In this document: positions 44,887 through 54,872 of the stretch, piece after piece
Numbering within the stretch: the first letter of the stretch is position 1
Layout of the letters: each line of letters begins with the position of its first letter
NCBI RefSeq assembly: GCF_023716485.1
Contig: NZ_CP092418.1
Span: forward strand, 727,001-791,000
DNA: 64,000 nt
DNA from: Microbulbifer variabilis
GTDB lineage: Bacteria; Pseudomonadota; Gammaproteobacteria; Pseudomonadales; Cellvibrionaceae
Reading direction: 5' to 3'
Notes under the pieces: model-generated
Seen by the model: only the letters and a program-made list of their open reading frames with translations
Told to the model about the DNA's origin: nothing
The model's database searches: none
Made by a program: the position numbers and the translations under genes

Positions 44887-45954
44887 GTGAGCATCTATAT
44901 CGATCCCGAAGTGGCCGCAAGCCTGCGTGGATATGAAGTACCCGAGAGGCTGGGCTTCGGGACGGCAATGGCCCCTATAATGTTTCGTGCAGTCTATCAG
45001 GACGGTTGTTGGAGTCAGGGTGAGTTGATTCCCTATGCACCCTTGTCGATAGATCCTGCAGCAAAAGTGCTGCACTACGCTCAATCGTGTTTTGAAGGAA
45101 TGAAGGCCTACCGGACCCAGGCTGGTGGTATTGCTCTATTCCGTCCCGAGAAAAATGCTGAGCGAATGGCCTTTTCTGCCAAACGCTTGTGTATGCCCCC
45201 GGTGCCAGAATCCCTGTTTCTCGATGCCGTGCGTACTGTTGCTTCCTATTGTGCCAACCTGGTACCCGGTAATAGCGGCGAGTCTCTCTACTTGCGGCCG
45301 TTTCTGATTGGCACCCAGGCGGACCTTACCGTATCTGCTAGCAGCTCTTATGAGTTCTATGTGATTGCCAGTCCCTCAGAGGCTTACCACTCCGGTAGCA
45401 TGCGTCTTTGGGTGGAGAGGGAAGATGCACGCGCCGCAGTGGGTGGCACAGGGGATGCCAAGGTTGGCGGTAACTACGCGGCCTCTCTATTGAGCGTAGG
45501 GCGGCTCAAGGAGCGCGGTTACGATCAGTCTCTATGGCTCAATCCGTCTGACCGAAACAGCGTAGATGAACTCTCTGGCATGAACTTCTTTGCGGTAATT
45601 GAAGGGACATTGCATACGCCAGCGCTGACCGGCTCCATCCTGGAGGGTATTACCCGTTATTCACTATTGGAGCTGGCCGAAAGCCTGGGCTACCAGGTCG
45701 TAGAGGAGTCCATTCCGGTTGATCGATTACTCAGCCAGATAGCTTCTGGCAGCTGCACAGAGGCTTTTGCCTGCGGTACTGCTGCTATTATCAGCCCTAT
45801 TAGCGTTATTGGTGATGCAGAGCATTGCTATGAGCTGCAGCAGGCTCCAGGTCCTGTGGCCGAAGCTTTACGTCAGGCGCTTCTGGATATTCAAGAGGGG
45901 CGGGCAGAGGATCGCTTTGGCTGGATGCAGGCTGTTGAACCTGCGAGCTTCTGA
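44887..45954 (+). CDS. ilvE: Branched-chain amino acid aminotransferase
   Basis: 355 residues, PLP fold type IV, the longer BCAT form. Start GTG at 44887, with GAGGAGA about seven bases upstream; a GTG at 44881 overlaps that signal and is less likely. Conserved segments: LHYAQSCFEGMKAYRTQAGG, FRPEKNAERMAFSAKRLCMP, LYLRPFLIGTQADLTV, the PLP-lysine segment GTGDAKVGGNYAASLL, and DELSGMNFFAVIEG with GSILEGITRYSLLELAE. It exchanges the amino group between Leu/Ile/Val and 2-oxoglutarate, the last step of their synthesis and the first of breakdown. It stands alone, ends at a hairpin terminator and is divergent from the envelope operon. Confidence 0.93.
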   Translation: MSIYIDPEVAASLRGYEVPERLGFGTAMAPIMFRAVYQDGCWSQGELIPYAPLSIDPAAKVLHYAQSCFEGMKAYRTQAGGIALFRPEKNAERMAFSAKRLCMPPVPESLFLDAVRTVASYCANLVPGNSGESLYLRPFLIGTQADLTVSASSSYEFYVIASPSEAYHSGSMRLWVEREDARAAVGGTGDAKVGGNYAASLLSVGRLKERGYDQSLWLNPSDRNSVDELSGMNFFAVIEGTLHTPALTGSILEGITRYSLLELAESLGYQVVEESIPVDRLLSQIASGSCTEAFACGTAAIISPISVIGDAEHCYELQQAPGPVAEALRQALLDIQEGRAEDRFGWMQAVEPASF

Positions 45955-45970
45955 GCTTAGCTAAATAATT

Positions 45971-46004
45971 AAAAGTAACCGGCTGTAGGTTGGTTACTTT
46001 TTTT
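45971..46004 (+). terminator. Terminator after ilvE
   Basis: Ten-base stem AAAAGTAACC (45971-45980) with GGTTACTTTT (45992-46001), 11-base loop and further T residues. It begins 16 bases past the stop codon. Confidence 0.85.
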
Positions 46005-46320
46005 AATTAGCAAAATTAGCATGGCAGCATTTGATTTTTCTCTACTTCTGCCTCTTTCCCTTTAACCTGGGGTTGTTTGGTATCACCTCATGCTTTAAAA
46101 ATGTTTCCGCGAGAAACGTGCATGTAAGCATTCCCGCCAATCTCTTTTCTACGGTTGACTTGAACGACTGTTGCTCCTACAAGTAACTCGATACAAGAAG
46201 AAACGCACTGGAGCTTTTGGGGTGGCCTTTTGGTAGTACCTTCATATTGACCGGCAGTTCCAAGATCAATTTGACTAGATAGGTCGCACTCAGAGTTCCC
46301 TAGAACCTGAGGAAAACAGA
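46005..46320. other. Intergenic region of about 315 bases
   Basis: No gene, RNA or clear repeat recognised. Presumably it carries the promoter of the Yip1-family gene; GAGGAAAACAGA lies directly before its ATG as a ribosome-binding site. Confidence 0.4.
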
Positions 46321-46917
46321 ATGTTGACCCATATGTTCGGCCTGATGCTCCAACCTCGCAAGCAGTGGGAGTTGATTAGCTGCCTCCCCGAGAAAAAACT
46401 TCGCCGACAAATCTCCTACGTTATTATTTTGGCACTATTCCCTGCAATCGCCTGGTATTTTGGCACTACCCAGGTGGGTTGGAGTATCGGCAATGGGAAT
46501 CCGGTAAGAATAACCGGCCAGAGTGCGTTGGAATTGGTAGCGGTTTTCTATTGTACGATGGTGTTGGCGGTTGTCTCAATTGGGTACTTAATTCACTGGA
46601 TGGCGAGAACCTATGGTGCAGAAACGCACCCGATGAAAGGTGTAGTCGTGGCAGGGTTTACAGCGACTCCAATATTTTTGGCAGGTATTGCGGGAATCTA
46701 TCCGGTGTTGTGGTTGGATATTTTGTTGGCAACTGTGGCGGTAGCTTATGCGGTGTATCTACTTTACCTGGGGATTCCTATTGTTATGGGTGTCTCAGAG
46801 GAGCGAGGATTTCTTTTTGCCAGTGCAATTATTACTGTTTCCCTGGTTATCGCTGTAATAATTATGGTGGGCACGGTATTGTTCTGGAGCTATGTGTCCG
46901 CTCCTGTTTTCCACTGA
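46321..46917 (+). CDS. Yip1-family inner-membrane protein
   Basis: 198 residues with about five hydrophobic segments (~30-47, ~70-93, ~108-130, ~132-152, ~163-190). The start, LMLQPRKQWELISCLPEKKL, followed by alternating helices and a conserved FTATPIFLAGIAGIYPVLW, fits the bacterial Yip1 (PF04893-type) family. The function of the bacterial members is not known. AGGAAAACAG precedes the ATG. The next gene is on the same strand, but about 180 A+T-rich bases separate them, so cotranscription is uncertain. Confidence 0.75.
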   Translation: MLTHMFGLMLQPRKQWELISCLPEKKLRRQISYVIILALFPAIAWYFGTTQVGWSIGNGNPVRITGQSALELVAVFYCTMVLAVVSIGYLIHWMARTYGAETHPMKGVVVAGFTATPIFLAGIAGIYPVLWLDILLATVAVAYAVYLLYLGIPIVMGVSEERGFLFASAIITVSLVIAVIIMVGTVLFWSYVSAPVFH

Positions 46918-47101
46918 TTTTTTTTTCACAGATCACTACCTGTGAATTTTTGTGTTTATCTGCCAGTCGGTTTTACTTGAGCCGGCTGGCTTACCCCCTT
47001 CATTTATCAGCTTGTCTTGAATCTATTTTATCTCAACTCAATTGTAATATTCCTTTTTGCACCAAAACACTATGGGTGCTGTTACTCTTTGGAGGTCTCT
47101 T

Positions 47102-48037
47102 TTGAGGAAAGTAAATCCGAACCTCTCTGAGTTTCTCAGAGTATGCAATGAGTTGTTATCAGAGCGTACAGCCAAAGGTCATGCCTTTAGTGTTATCGAT
47201 TCTCGCGAGAGGTCGGAAAGGATGATCCAGGAATATGTTACAGACATCCCAGGCATTGACCAGGTGATAGATGATGAAATCTATACCAGTGGATACAATG
47301 TCCCTGTGAGGATATTTAACCCTAATTCGAGCTTGGCACTACCGGTTCTTTTATATCTGCACGGGGGTGGTCATATGCTGGATAGTGTTAAAGCCTATGA
47401 CCCTATTTGTCGTAAAATGGCGATAGCTACACAGCATATTGTGGTGGCACCAGAATATCGGCTTGCTCCAGAAAACCCCTATCCAGCCAATGTTGAAGAT
47501 ACTTGCGCTGTAGCTCGTGGAGTTTGGGCGAGCCTTTCCCGACACAAGATCGACTATCAAAAGTTACTCTCAGTAGCGGGAGACTCTGCAGGTGGTTCTT
47601 TATCGGCAACTTTGTCGCATATAGCACAATTTGACACTGGGATTTATATAGACAAACAGGTTCTTATTTATCCTTGTGTTGACTATACGGCAGGCTGTCA
47701 ATCTTACCAAAAAAATGGGAAAGGATATTTTCTAGAAGCTGAGAAATGTTACTGGTTCTTTGAAAAATATTTCCGGGATGGCCAGTGTAGAAAGTCGGCA
47801 TCTCCACTTTATATGGATTTTACTCAAAGGCTGCCAAAAACTCTGGTGATTACAGCAGAGTTTTGTCCCTTGTGTGATGAGGGTAAATTTTACTTTGAGA
47901 GGGTGAGGTCGGTTGGTGCACACGCTGAGTATATACACTTTGAGGGTGTTATACATGGATTTTTAAATGTTGAAGATTTGCTCAAAGATATTTGTGCAGA
48001 AGCTTATGAAAAAATAGGTAGATTTCTGAACAGCTAA
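47102..48037 (+). CDS. Alpha/beta hydrolase, hormone-sensitive lipase family esterase
   Basis: 311 residues. I place the start at TTG 47102 because a perfect GGAGG lies six bases before it; the frame is open upstream to 47057, with an ATG at 47072 that would lie before that signal. The oxyanion motif YLHGGGHM, the following VVAPEYRLAPENPYPA, and the nucleophile elbow SVAGDSAGGSLSA are diagnostic of the HSL (family IV) esterases. The acid and His of the triad fit CDEGKFYFERV and VIHGFLNVE. A short-chain ester substrate is likely. No signal peptide is seen, so it is probably cytoplasmic. The gene and its surroundings are more A+T-rich than the rest of the window. Confidence 0.88.
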   Translation: MRKVNPNLSEFLRVCNELLSERTAKGHAFSVIDSRERSERMIQEYVTDIPGIDQVIDDEIYTSGYNVPVRIFNPNSSLALPVLLYLHGGGHMLDSVKAYDPICRKMAIATQHIVVAPEYRLAPENPYPANVEDTCAVARGVWASLSRHKIDYQKLLSVAGDSAGGSLSATLSHIAQFDTGIYIDKQVLIYPCVDYTAGCQSYQKNGKGYFLEAEKCYWFFEKYFRDGQCRKSASPLYMDFTQRLPKTLVITAEFCPLCDEGKFYFERVRSVGAHAEYIHFEGVIHGFLNVEDLLKDICAEAYEKIGRFLNS

Positions 48038-48052
48038 ATTATTGTAAATTCT

Positions 48053-48538
48053 TCAACCAGGCTTGTAATGGTACTTAAGAATATAGCCATTGCTGAGCTC
48101 CAATTGCTCAGAAGCTTCTTTTCCAATAGAGAGTTCAATTTCAGTGATCGCATTGATTATCTGTGTGGGCTCGACATCAATGCATTGAATACTCATTGAA
48201 TAAATGGCACCTTCTTTACTGTCAACAGAATATTCAATAACTTGCAGAAAAAGACTATCTGTCCCATATAAGATTTTAATACCGGGGCCCTTTAATAGGG
48301 GGATAGTATATTTTACAGCCCCCCAGGGGCCATCGCAGCGAATTGCCTGGTACTCTGAGGGCGCTGTTTGGGCAGATGTAGACTTAGATTCCTTACTTAG
48401 GGTTAATTCACTCAATATCTGTCGAGTATGAAACTGCCATCCCTCTGGGGTTGTAATCTCAATTTTTAAAGTCGGTTGAGCAAGCACCTGAAAACTTAGA
48501 AAGGCAAATGGCATTAAAATCAACTTGCGAAATTCCAT
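48053..48538 (-). CDS. Small secreted hypothetical protein, 161 aa
   Basis: ATG at 48538 and a signal peptide (MEFRKLILMPFAFLSFQVLA). The mature part is beta-rich (TLKIEITTPEGWQFHTRQIL, IRCDGPWGAVKYTIPLLKG, LFLQVIEYSVDSKEG) and has two cysteines that could pair. I do not recognise the family. It is convergent with the esterase gene, 15 bases between the stops, and divergent from the beta-helix lipoprotein gene. Coding is supported by the signal peptide and sensible composition. Confidence 0.6.
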   Translation of the reverse strand: MEFRKLILMPFAFLSFQVLAQPTLKIEITTPEGWQFHTRQILSELTLSKESKSTSAQTAPSEYQAIRCDGPWGAVKYTIPLLKGPGIKILYGTDSLFLQVIEYSVDSKEGAIYSMSIQCIDVEPTQIINAITEIELSIGKEASEQLELSNGYILKYHYKPG

Positions 48539-48795
48539 CTTGATTGCGATTCCTTAGGGAATGTGGGGTACGGGTAAACGTCCTTTCAATAATTGGTTGC
48601 ATGAAGCGCCAAGCTGGTAGCCCTGCATGTTTTCTAGTCTTTCAAATAATAATAGTGTCTTGAAGGGTATCTAGGGGTCAGATAGTATGCAGAAGCTTGC
48701 CTAGCAAGTTTTTTTGCGCGACTTAATTGGTACATTCGTACCTACCAAAGCCAGATGTAGTAGCTACAAACAATAATTCAAACAAAGGGTGAAGC

Positions 48796-50097
48796 ATGAA
48801 GACCTTGTCCTACATCGGGGTGGCTCTCACGTTATTACTAGTCTCCGCCTGCGGAGAGAAGAAAGCCCCTCAAACAAATCCTGCAACTAATGACGTTGAT
48901 TTTCAGAAAAAACTGTTGAGGCAACTTATTGCTGCTAAGCCAGGTGATGTCATTGTTGTTCCTGAAGGAGAATTTCAGATTGATCGTAGTCTTTCTCTAA
49001 ATGTTGATGATGTCACTATTCGTGGTATGGGAATGGATAAATCTATCCTCTCCTTTAAGAGTCAGATTCAAGGAGCTGAGGGACTGTTGGTCAATGCCAA
49101 CGATTTTACGATAGAAAATTTGGCAATTGAGGATACGGTGGGTGATGCCTTAAAAATTAATGAAGGGCAAAACATTATTATTCGTAATGTTCGTGTTGAG
49201 TGGACTAATGGCCCATCTACAGAAAATGGTGCCTATGGAATTTATCCGGTACAGACACGAAACACCTTGGTGGAAGGTTCAGTAGCTATTGGCTCCTCAG
49301 ATGCTGGTATTTATGTTGGTCAGTCTCGCAATGTGATTGTGCGGAACAATCGCGCTGAGTTTAATGTGGCGGGCATCGAAATAGAAAATACTATCGGTGC
49401 TGATGTGTATGGCAATGTGGCAACCAATAATACTGGGGGCATTCTAGTTTTCAATATGCCAAATTTGCCTCAGCCTGGGCATAGTACGCGTATTTATGAT
49501 AACGATATATTTAAAAACAATGTAAAAAACTTTGGGCATGAAGGAACCCCTGTGGCTGCAGTTCCTGCAGGATCGGGTATCGTGATTAATTCCAATGATC
49601 AGGTTGAGATATTTGATAACAAGATTGCGGATAATGATACTGCCAATATTATTGTGAGTAGCTACTTTACTGCGGGTTATTACAGCGATAAGTCGACTCA
49701 GGCAGACTTCGATCCATATCCAGAAGGTATTTATATCTATAACAATCACTTTGCAGGAGGTGGTTCATCACCAGACCACTTGGAACTTAAGGCGCTAAAG
49801 TTAGCGCGTTTTGGACTAGGTGGAAGCTTGCCCGATGTACTTTGGGATGGTGTTGTAGATACCAAGAAAATGTTTGAGGGCGCCCTGCCAGACCACCTTC
49901 GGCTATGCATCGATAACACGGATGTGGGCATATTGAATATTGATTTCCAAAATAACTATCAGAATATTTCTACCGATATTTCTGCTCATCAGTGCCGTCT
50001 GAAAAAGCTACCAGAGGTCGTTTTGAAATTTGACCGCCCAGATGTAGAAAAAAGCGTGGGAGATCATTTGGCTGTCTTGGAGGGGGGGAATGAATAA
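48796..50097 (+). CDS. Parallel beta-helix repeat lipoprotein
   Basis: 433 residues, lipobox LVSAC (LTLLLVSACGEKK). The body (~60-330) is a right-handed parallel beta-helix: successive strands such as VDDVTIRGMGMDKSILSF, NDFTIENLAIEDTVGDALKI, GQNIIIRNVRVEW, RNTLVEGSVAIGSSDAGIYV and RNVIVRNNRAEFNVAGIEI, each with Asn and Ile at the turns. This matches the beta-helix lipoprotein family found paired with a diheme cytochrome in several marine bacteria (for example Shewanella). The eight-base overlap with the next gene confirms the pairing. A polysaccharide- or surface-related role is usual for the fold, but the real function is not established. Confidence 0.85.
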   Translation: MKTLSYIGVALTLLLVSACGEKKAPQTNPATNDVDFQKKLLRQLIAAKPGDVIVVPEGEFQIDRSLSLNVDDVTIRGMGMDKSILSFKSQIQGAEGLLVNANDFTIENLAIEDTVGDALKINEGQNIIIRNVRVEWTNGPSTENGAYGIYPVQTRNTLVEGSVAIGSSDAGIYVGQSRNVIVRNNRAEFNVAGIEIENTIGADVYGNVATNNTGGILVFNMPNLPQPGHSTRIYDNDIFKNNVKNFGHEGTPVAAVPAGSGIVINSNDQVEIFDNKIADNDTANIIVSSYFTAGYYSDKSTQADFDPYPEGIYIYNNHFAGGGSSPDHLELKALKLARFGLGGSLPDVLWDGVVDTKKMFEGALPDHLRLCIDNTDVGILNIDFQNNYQNISTDISAHQCRLKKLPEVVLKFDRPDVEKSVGDHLAVLEGGNE

Positions 50098-51244
50098 GTG
50101 GAAATATTTGGTGGGTTCTTTCCTTCTCCTTATTGCTACATTAATGGTCACCCTTAGCGGCTGCGAGAAAGCCCAAGCCCCAGTTCAACTATTTGCCGAA
50201 GATGCTATTCCTGAGAGGCTTAGTGACTGGAATCTGGTCAATATTATTGATAACGGTTTGATCCCCAACGCAGGTGTGCTGCCGTATGATTTAAATACTG
50301 GGCTATTTACCGATTACGCCCATAAACTGCGAACTGTGTGGATGCCCGCCGGCACCTCGGCAGAGTATGGTGAGGAGCAGTTTGAGTATCCGGTGGGCAC
50401 GGTACTTACCAAGACTTTTTACTATCCAAGAGGAGAGGGTGATACAGTTCTGCGCACCAATAGTTTTACTCGGGACTACCTTGAGGGACGCAGTGGAGAA
50501 GCTTTGGATATGCGGGCTGTGCGCTTGATTGAGACCCGTCTGCTAGTAAAACGTCAGAGGGGCTGGCAGGCGATCCCCTATATTTGGAATGCGGCTCAAA
50601 CTGAAGCCGTTTATGAAATCGCTGGTGATACCACACATTTTAAACTGGTGAACGACTCTGGGGATGTCTCAGAATTTACTTATGTGGTGCCCGATGCCAA
50701 TCAATGCGCCGGTTGCCATGCTGACAACTTTACTGGAAAGAAGATTTCTCCACTCGGCCCGAGAGCAAGACACTTAAATCGAGATTTTACCTATCTTAGT
50801 GGAACAGAGAATCAGTTATCCCACTGGCAGAAAGTGGGATATCTGAAAGGGCTTCCCGCGCTGATATCACTACCAAGCCAGGCTAGTTATGCAGATACTT
50901 CAAAATCGCTAGAAGATAGAGCTCGCGCCTACCTCGATATCAACTGCGGTCACTGTCATAACCCGGCCGGTGCCGCTGACACATCGGGGCTGATGCTTCA
51001 TCACAGTGAAACAGACTGGCGCAAGATGGGCTTGTGTAAACCACCAGTAGCGGCGGGTACTGGCAGTGGAGGGCGGGTATTTGCCATAGTACCGGGAGAG
51101 CCGGATCACTCAATTTTGAATTTCCGTGTAGAGTCCAGCGATCCGGGCGCGATGATGCCGGAGTTAGGGCGAAGTTTGGTACATGAAGAGGGGGTGAGCT
51201 TACTACGCCAGTGGGTGGCGGCTATGTCGGGGAGTTGCTCATAG
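50090..51244 (+). CDS. Diheme c-type cytochrome lipoprotein (SO_2930-like)
   Basis: 384 residues. Lipobox LSGC in MVTLSGCEKAQ. Two heme-binding CXXCH sites: CAGCH at about residue 206 (DANQCAGCHADNFTG) and CGHCH at ~286 (DINCGHCHNPAG). The N-terminal half has a conserved pattern FAEDAIPERLSDWNLV and PYDLNTGLFTDYAHKLRTV, typical of the conserved family that accompanies the beta-helix lipoprotein. The end, EGVSLLRQWVAAMSGSC, resembles a cytochrome c helix. It is translationally coupled to the upstream gene. Presumably a periplasmic or outer-membrane electron carrier; the partner oxidoreductase is not encoded nearby. Confidence 0.87.
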   Translation: MNKWKYLVGSFLLLIATLMVTLSGCEKAQAPVQLFAEDAIPERLSDWNLVNIIDNGLIPNAGVLPYDLNTGLFTDYAHKLRTVWMPAGTSAEYGEEQFEYPVGTVLTKTFYYPRGEGDTVLRTNSFTRDYLEGRSGEALDMRAVRLIETRLLVKRQRGWQAIPYIWNAAQTEAVYEIAGDTTHFKLVNDSGDVSEFTYVVPDANQCAGCHADNFTGKKISPLGPRARHLNRDFTYLSGTENQLSHWQKVGYLKGLPALISLPSQASYADTSKSLEDRARAYLDINCGHCHNPAGAADTSGLMLHHSETDWRKMGLCKPPVAAGTGSGGRVFAIVPGEPDHSILNFRVESSDPGAMMPELGRSLVHEEGVSLLRQWVAAMSGSCS

Positions 51245-51336
51245 TGCAGTGAGTGATATCAGGCTGGCCACTTAAGGAAGAAGGCGGCACAGTGTTTGGG
51301 CACCGTGCCGCTAACCTGTGAGATAGTCTTTATATT

Positions 51337-52047
51337 TCAGCCGTATGCTGCGGTCTCGGCAACTTGGGTAGCTGTTGCAGGAATTAAGCCGCGAACCATC
51401 ATGGTAACTGTGCGCTCAAGCAATGGAGAATCCAGTGCAATGGAGCCACTCAAAATTTCATATTCCAACTTGAGAATAGTGCCGTGAGCGATTTGCGCAG
51501 CGGCTTCTGGATCAACAACTCCTAGCAAGTGGAAGAATTCCTGAATTAGGGACTCTCTCGCATGGCTTGACATGCGTACCGCCCGCGTCAGTTGCTCGTT
51601 GCGCAGCGCCTCATTGCGGAAGGCCAACTCAACCAAACGGCGGTCACGATCTTCAGCCTGGTTGCGCACATGTGTGAGGATGAAGCGGGTGAGCTGCTGC
51701 ACCAACAGTTTGTGACTACTACTCGATGCGCGCTCTTGTGAAGAGAGGTTGCGAGCCGCATTGAAACTTTCTTCTTGAAGTTGGCGTGTGCTTTCCAATC
51801 CCTGCTCAACGAAGTAAGTGAATGAATCACTGATCAGATCGTTGAGGTCTTTAAAATAGTAGGTAGTGGCGGCCAGTGGTACATTCGCTTCGCGAGCTAC
51901 GGCGCGGTGGCGGATACCGCGAATCCCCTCTTTTACGATTAGTCGCAGGGTGGCCTCTAGGATGGCCTTGCGGCGCAGGCGGCTGTCGGCTCGCTGTGCG
52001 CGGCGGCCGTGATAGACCAGATCAGACTTTCCATTGTCTACAGTCAT
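51337..52047 (-). CDS. TetR/AcrR-family transcriptional regulator
   Basis: 236 residues. The N-terminal helix-turn-helix (~25-70) reads RKAILEATLRLIVKEGIRGI and HRAVAREANVPLAATTYYF, followed by KDLNDLISDSFTYFVEQGLE. The C-terminal ligand/dimer domain is helical and without recognisable specificity. It is convergent with the beta-helix/cytochrome operon and lies upstream of, and in the same direction as, the rnf genes' opposite side, so its target is not clear from position; self-control from the 350-base region upstream is the usual case. ATG at 52047. Confidence 0.88.
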   Translation of the reverse strand: MTVDNGKSDLVYHGRRAQRADSRLRRKAILEATLRLIVKEGIRGIRHRAVAREANVPLAATTYYFKDLNDLISDSFTYFVEQGLESTRQLQEESFNAARNLSSQERASSSSHKLLVQQLTRFILTHVRNQAEDRDRRLVELAFRNEALRNEQLTRAVRMSSHARESLIQEFFHLLGVVDPEAAAQIAHGTILKLEYEILSGSIALDSPLLERTVTMMVRGLIPATATQVAETAAYG

Positions 52048-52401
52048 AGCAGTATCCCTGTTCTTTTTGTGTTGGCTCCGATCGCTCTAGCAAGCTGTTC
52101 GGTCGTGCCATTCTAGCCAAACGAATTCAAAAAGAGAGAATAAAGCTATTACATTCGATTACACGAAGATTGCACAAGTCAGAGGCTTCACTTGTGGTTT
52201 TTCTACGTGAATCTCCTCAATATGGTGCACTTTTGTATAGGGGGCTTTTATTGAATCAGAAAATAAAGATTTAGGCGTCAATCCTAGGTCTTTTTCTCAC
52301 CGGAATATGACAATTACTCGGCAAGTGGGTCAGCGACAATCGAATAGCTTTCGCTACACTAAACGATTGTCGTAGGGAATAAGGGCTTGTTTGGGGCAAT
52401 C
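52048..52401. other. Region between TetR start and rnfE stop, with an inverted repeat
   Basis: 354 bases. It holds the presumed TetR-gene promoter and the 3' end of the rnf operon. An inverted repeat CGACAATCG/CGATTGTCG (52334-52342 and 52364-52372) lies about 30 bases past the rnfE stop and may act as the rnf terminator, although no T run follows. No gene is seen. Confidence 0.45.
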
Positions 52402-53115
52402 TTAAGAGATTTTTCCAGTAACGCGCACCCGTTTGGAGCCAGGTACAATTCTGATTTGCTGACTGCGGCGCCGTTCAATACCTGCATCAATAGCATTTTT
52501 CGCTGCAATCAGTAGACCGGCTACCAGAAATGCACCGGGCGGTAACACCGCCACCAGCACACCGGGATAATTACTTCCCAGCAAGTTTAGGCTCCAGTCT
52601 TTGGCCATAGGCCCCAATAGCAAATCCATATCTGAAAACAAAGTGCCCTGGCCGAGTATTTCCCGCACGGCGCCGATAGCAATCAGCACTGCGGTAAAGC
52701 CAACCCCCATCATAAAACCATCGACCAGTGACGGCAGCACTGGATTTTTACTGGCGAAGGCATCGGCGCGGCCGAGGATGGCGCAGTTGGTAACAATCAA
52801 TGGAATAAAAATTCCCAGCACCAGGTAGAGCTCATAAGTGAAAGCCTTCATCAAGAGTTCGACACAGGTGACGAAGGTGGCGATGATCATCACCGAGGCG
52901 GGTAAGCGCACGGTGTCGGGCATCTGTTTCCGTACTAGGGAAACTGCCAAGTTGGAACAGGTGAGTACACCAGTGGTGGCGAGCCCCAGACCAATAGCGT
53001 TGACCACTGAGCCGGTAACTGCCAATAAGGGGCAGAGCCCCAAAAGCTGAACTAGGGCGGGGTTATTTTTCCAGAGTCCGTTGTGGGTAATTTCTGCGTA
53101 ACCGGGGGTCGCCAT
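52402..53115 (-). CDS. rnfE: Rnf/Rsx electron transport complex subunit E
   Basis: 237 residues, six predicted helices, inner membrane. Signature segments: [52 protein letters not shown] (with the Cys that ligates the iron centre shared with RnfA) and [20 protein letters not shown]. RnfE and RnfA form the membrane core that carries electrons across the membrane in the ferredoxin:NAD oxidoreductase or SoxR-reducing complex. Its start codon overlaps the rnfG stop by one base. Last gene of the rnfABCDGE cluster. Confidence 0.95.
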   Translation of the reverse strand: MATPGYAEITHNGLWKNNPALVQLLGLCPLLAVTGSVVNAIGLGLATTGVLTCSNLAVSLVRKQMPDTVRLPASVMIIATFVTCVELLMKAFTYELYLVLGIFIPLIVTNCAILGRADAFASKNPVLPSLVDGFMMGVGFTAVLIAIGAVREILGQGTLFSDMDLLLGPMAKDWSLNLLGSNYPGVLVAVLPPGAFLVAGLLIAAKNAIDAGIERRRSQQIRIVPGSKRVRVTGKIS

Positions 53116-53819
53116 TAATTCTGCTCCGTATTGGGCTGAGCCTCATCAGTATTTTCCGCTTCAGGATTTTCCACCTCAACGGCTCGCTTGGACACCGGTG
53201 CACTGAATATTTGCTGATGGTTTTTGGCGACAAACTCCAGCACCTGATGTACTTCAGCAACCACTGCGCGGGGGGTGATCGTTGCACCGGTAAATTGGTC
53301 GAAGACCCCGCCATCTTTTTGAACTCTCCACTCGCTAGAGGGTGGGTTTTTCAGTGAGAGGCCATCGAACTGAAGAATCCAATCACTTTTTTTAAGTTCG
53401 ACCTTATCACCAAGGCCCGGCGTTTCACTGTGGCTGGTGACCCGTACACCAGCTATGGTGCCATCGCGGTTGACGCCTACCAGCATTTTGATTGGGCCCG
53501 AGTAACCGTCTGGTGCCACCGCCGGTACAATGACCGCTGAAATCTTACCGTCTTTGCCGCGCGCTAAGTTGATATCGCCACCCTGAGAGAGCCCTAGTTG
53601 ATTCCAGTAGGTCTTGGGAATTGGATAGGTGTCCACAAGTAGGTCATTGCTGTGGCGATCCAGAGGAATAATTTCTAGCAGGGCTTTGGCAGAGGCTGCG
53701 CGTATCGCCCGTTCAATGGGCTCTCGGGTGGTGATCTGGGTCACTGCCAGAGTGCCTGCAGTGACCAGGGCAAACAGGGTCAGCACAACGGCATTGGTGG
53801 CCATAGACTGCTTGAGCAT
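53115..53819 (-). CDS. rnfG: Rnf/Rsx electron transport complex subunit G (FMN-binding)
   Basis: 234 residues, one N-terminal helix and a periplasmic FMN-binding domain. The covalent flavin site is [14 protein letters not shown], where the Thr of the S/T-G-A-T motif carries FMN by a phosphoester bond. Before it, [20 protein letters not shown] and [14 protein letters not shown] are standard RnfG segments. It accepts electrons in the periplasm from RnfD. It overlaps rnfD and rnfE by one base each, indicating coupled translation. The C-terminal ~40 residues are acidic and family-variable. Confidence 0.95.
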   Translation of the reverse strand: MLKQSMATNAVVLTLFALVTAGTLAVTQITTREPIERAIRAASAKALLEIIPLDRHSNDLLVDTYPIPKTYWNQLGLSQGGDINLARGKDGKISAVIVPAVAPDGYSGPIKMLVGVNRDGTIAGVRVTSHSETPGLGDKVELKKSDWILQFDGLSLKNPPSSEWRVQKDGGVFDQFTGATITPRAVVAEVHQVLEFVAKNHQQIFSAPVSKRAVEVENPEAENTDEAQPNTEQN

Positions 53820-54872
53820 CAGTGCTCCTCCAAGTCAGTAGCGCGACGCGCCCGCTTGTGGCCATAAGTGCGTGGCAGGGTGTAATTATCAATGGTGGGT
53901 GCGGCAAAGTTCATCAGCAGTACCGCAAAGGCCACGGCATCCGGGTAGCTGCCCCAGGCGCGGATAATATAAGTGAAGAGTCCAACACCGGCGCCGAAGA
54001 TCAGGCGCCCCTTATTACTGGTACAGCCACTGACCGGATCTGTGATGATGAAAAAGGCCCCGAACATGGTAGCGCCGGAGAACAGGTGCAGCAGTGGTGA
54101 GCCTTCGGAAAGAGAGCTGCCGCTGTCGTAGAAAAACAGAGAGATCAGGGTCAGGGTTGCGAGCATGGCTACTGGCGCGTGCCAAGTGATAATGCCGCGA
54201 AACAATAGAAAAAGTCCGCCCAACAGGAACCCGAAACTGATGGTTTCCCAGCCTGCCCCGGCAAAAGTCCCCTGGCTGAAAACCGGTTCCATCTCGTAGA
54301 GTTGTGACAGCAACACTGACTCGTTGAGGCGCACGATTTCCAAGGGAGTGGCACGGGTGAAACCATCCACGTTGTAACTGCCAAAGACCAGGGAAATGGC
54401 CTCGCCAATATCCGGTGCACCACCGATCACATCCGCCGCGCCAACCCAGCGGGTCATATCCACCGGGAAACTGATCAGCAATACCACATAACCCACCATG
54501 GCCGGATTGAAAGGGTTGTACCCCATGCCGCCATATAGCTGTTTAGCCAATACGATGGCCACGGCGCTGCCGACTACCGGCAACCACCAGGCACAGTATG
54601 GAGGCAGAGCAATGCCCAGTAAGAGTGCCGTGACCATGGCACTGTAGTCACGCAGGGTAGAAAGCCACGGGCCTGTCCCGCAGTTTCATGATTGCGGCTT
54701 CGCACAGCAGAGCGGTAATTACAGAGAAGGCAATATTGATCAACACGCCGATGCCGAAATAAATCACCATAGCCAGAACACCAGGTGCGGTGGCGGCCGC
54801 TACCTGCAACATCACTTTGGCCGTGTTATCGCCGGAGCGGGCGTGGGGGGAGGTGGCTCGCATCAAGGACAT
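53819..54872 (-). CDS. rnfD: Rnf/Rsx electron transport complex subunit D, interrupted by one frame change
   Basis: The 5' part (54872 to 54648) reads SLMRATSPHARSGDNTAKVM to LRDRPVAFYPA and stops. Continuing in the next frame gives LRDYSAMVTALLLGIALPPY, exactly what other RnfD proteins have (E. coli: VAATLKDNSALLTGLLL). Removing one C from the run at 54655-54657 rebuilds a full protein of about 350 residues with the flavin-binding segment SGATMFGAFFIITDPV and the motif AKQLYGGMGYNPFNPAM. RnfD is a membrane subunit carrying FMN and riboflavin. Both parts are fully conserved, so I read this as a sequence error rather than a pseudogene. It overlaps rnfC and rnfG by one base each. Confidence 0.88.
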
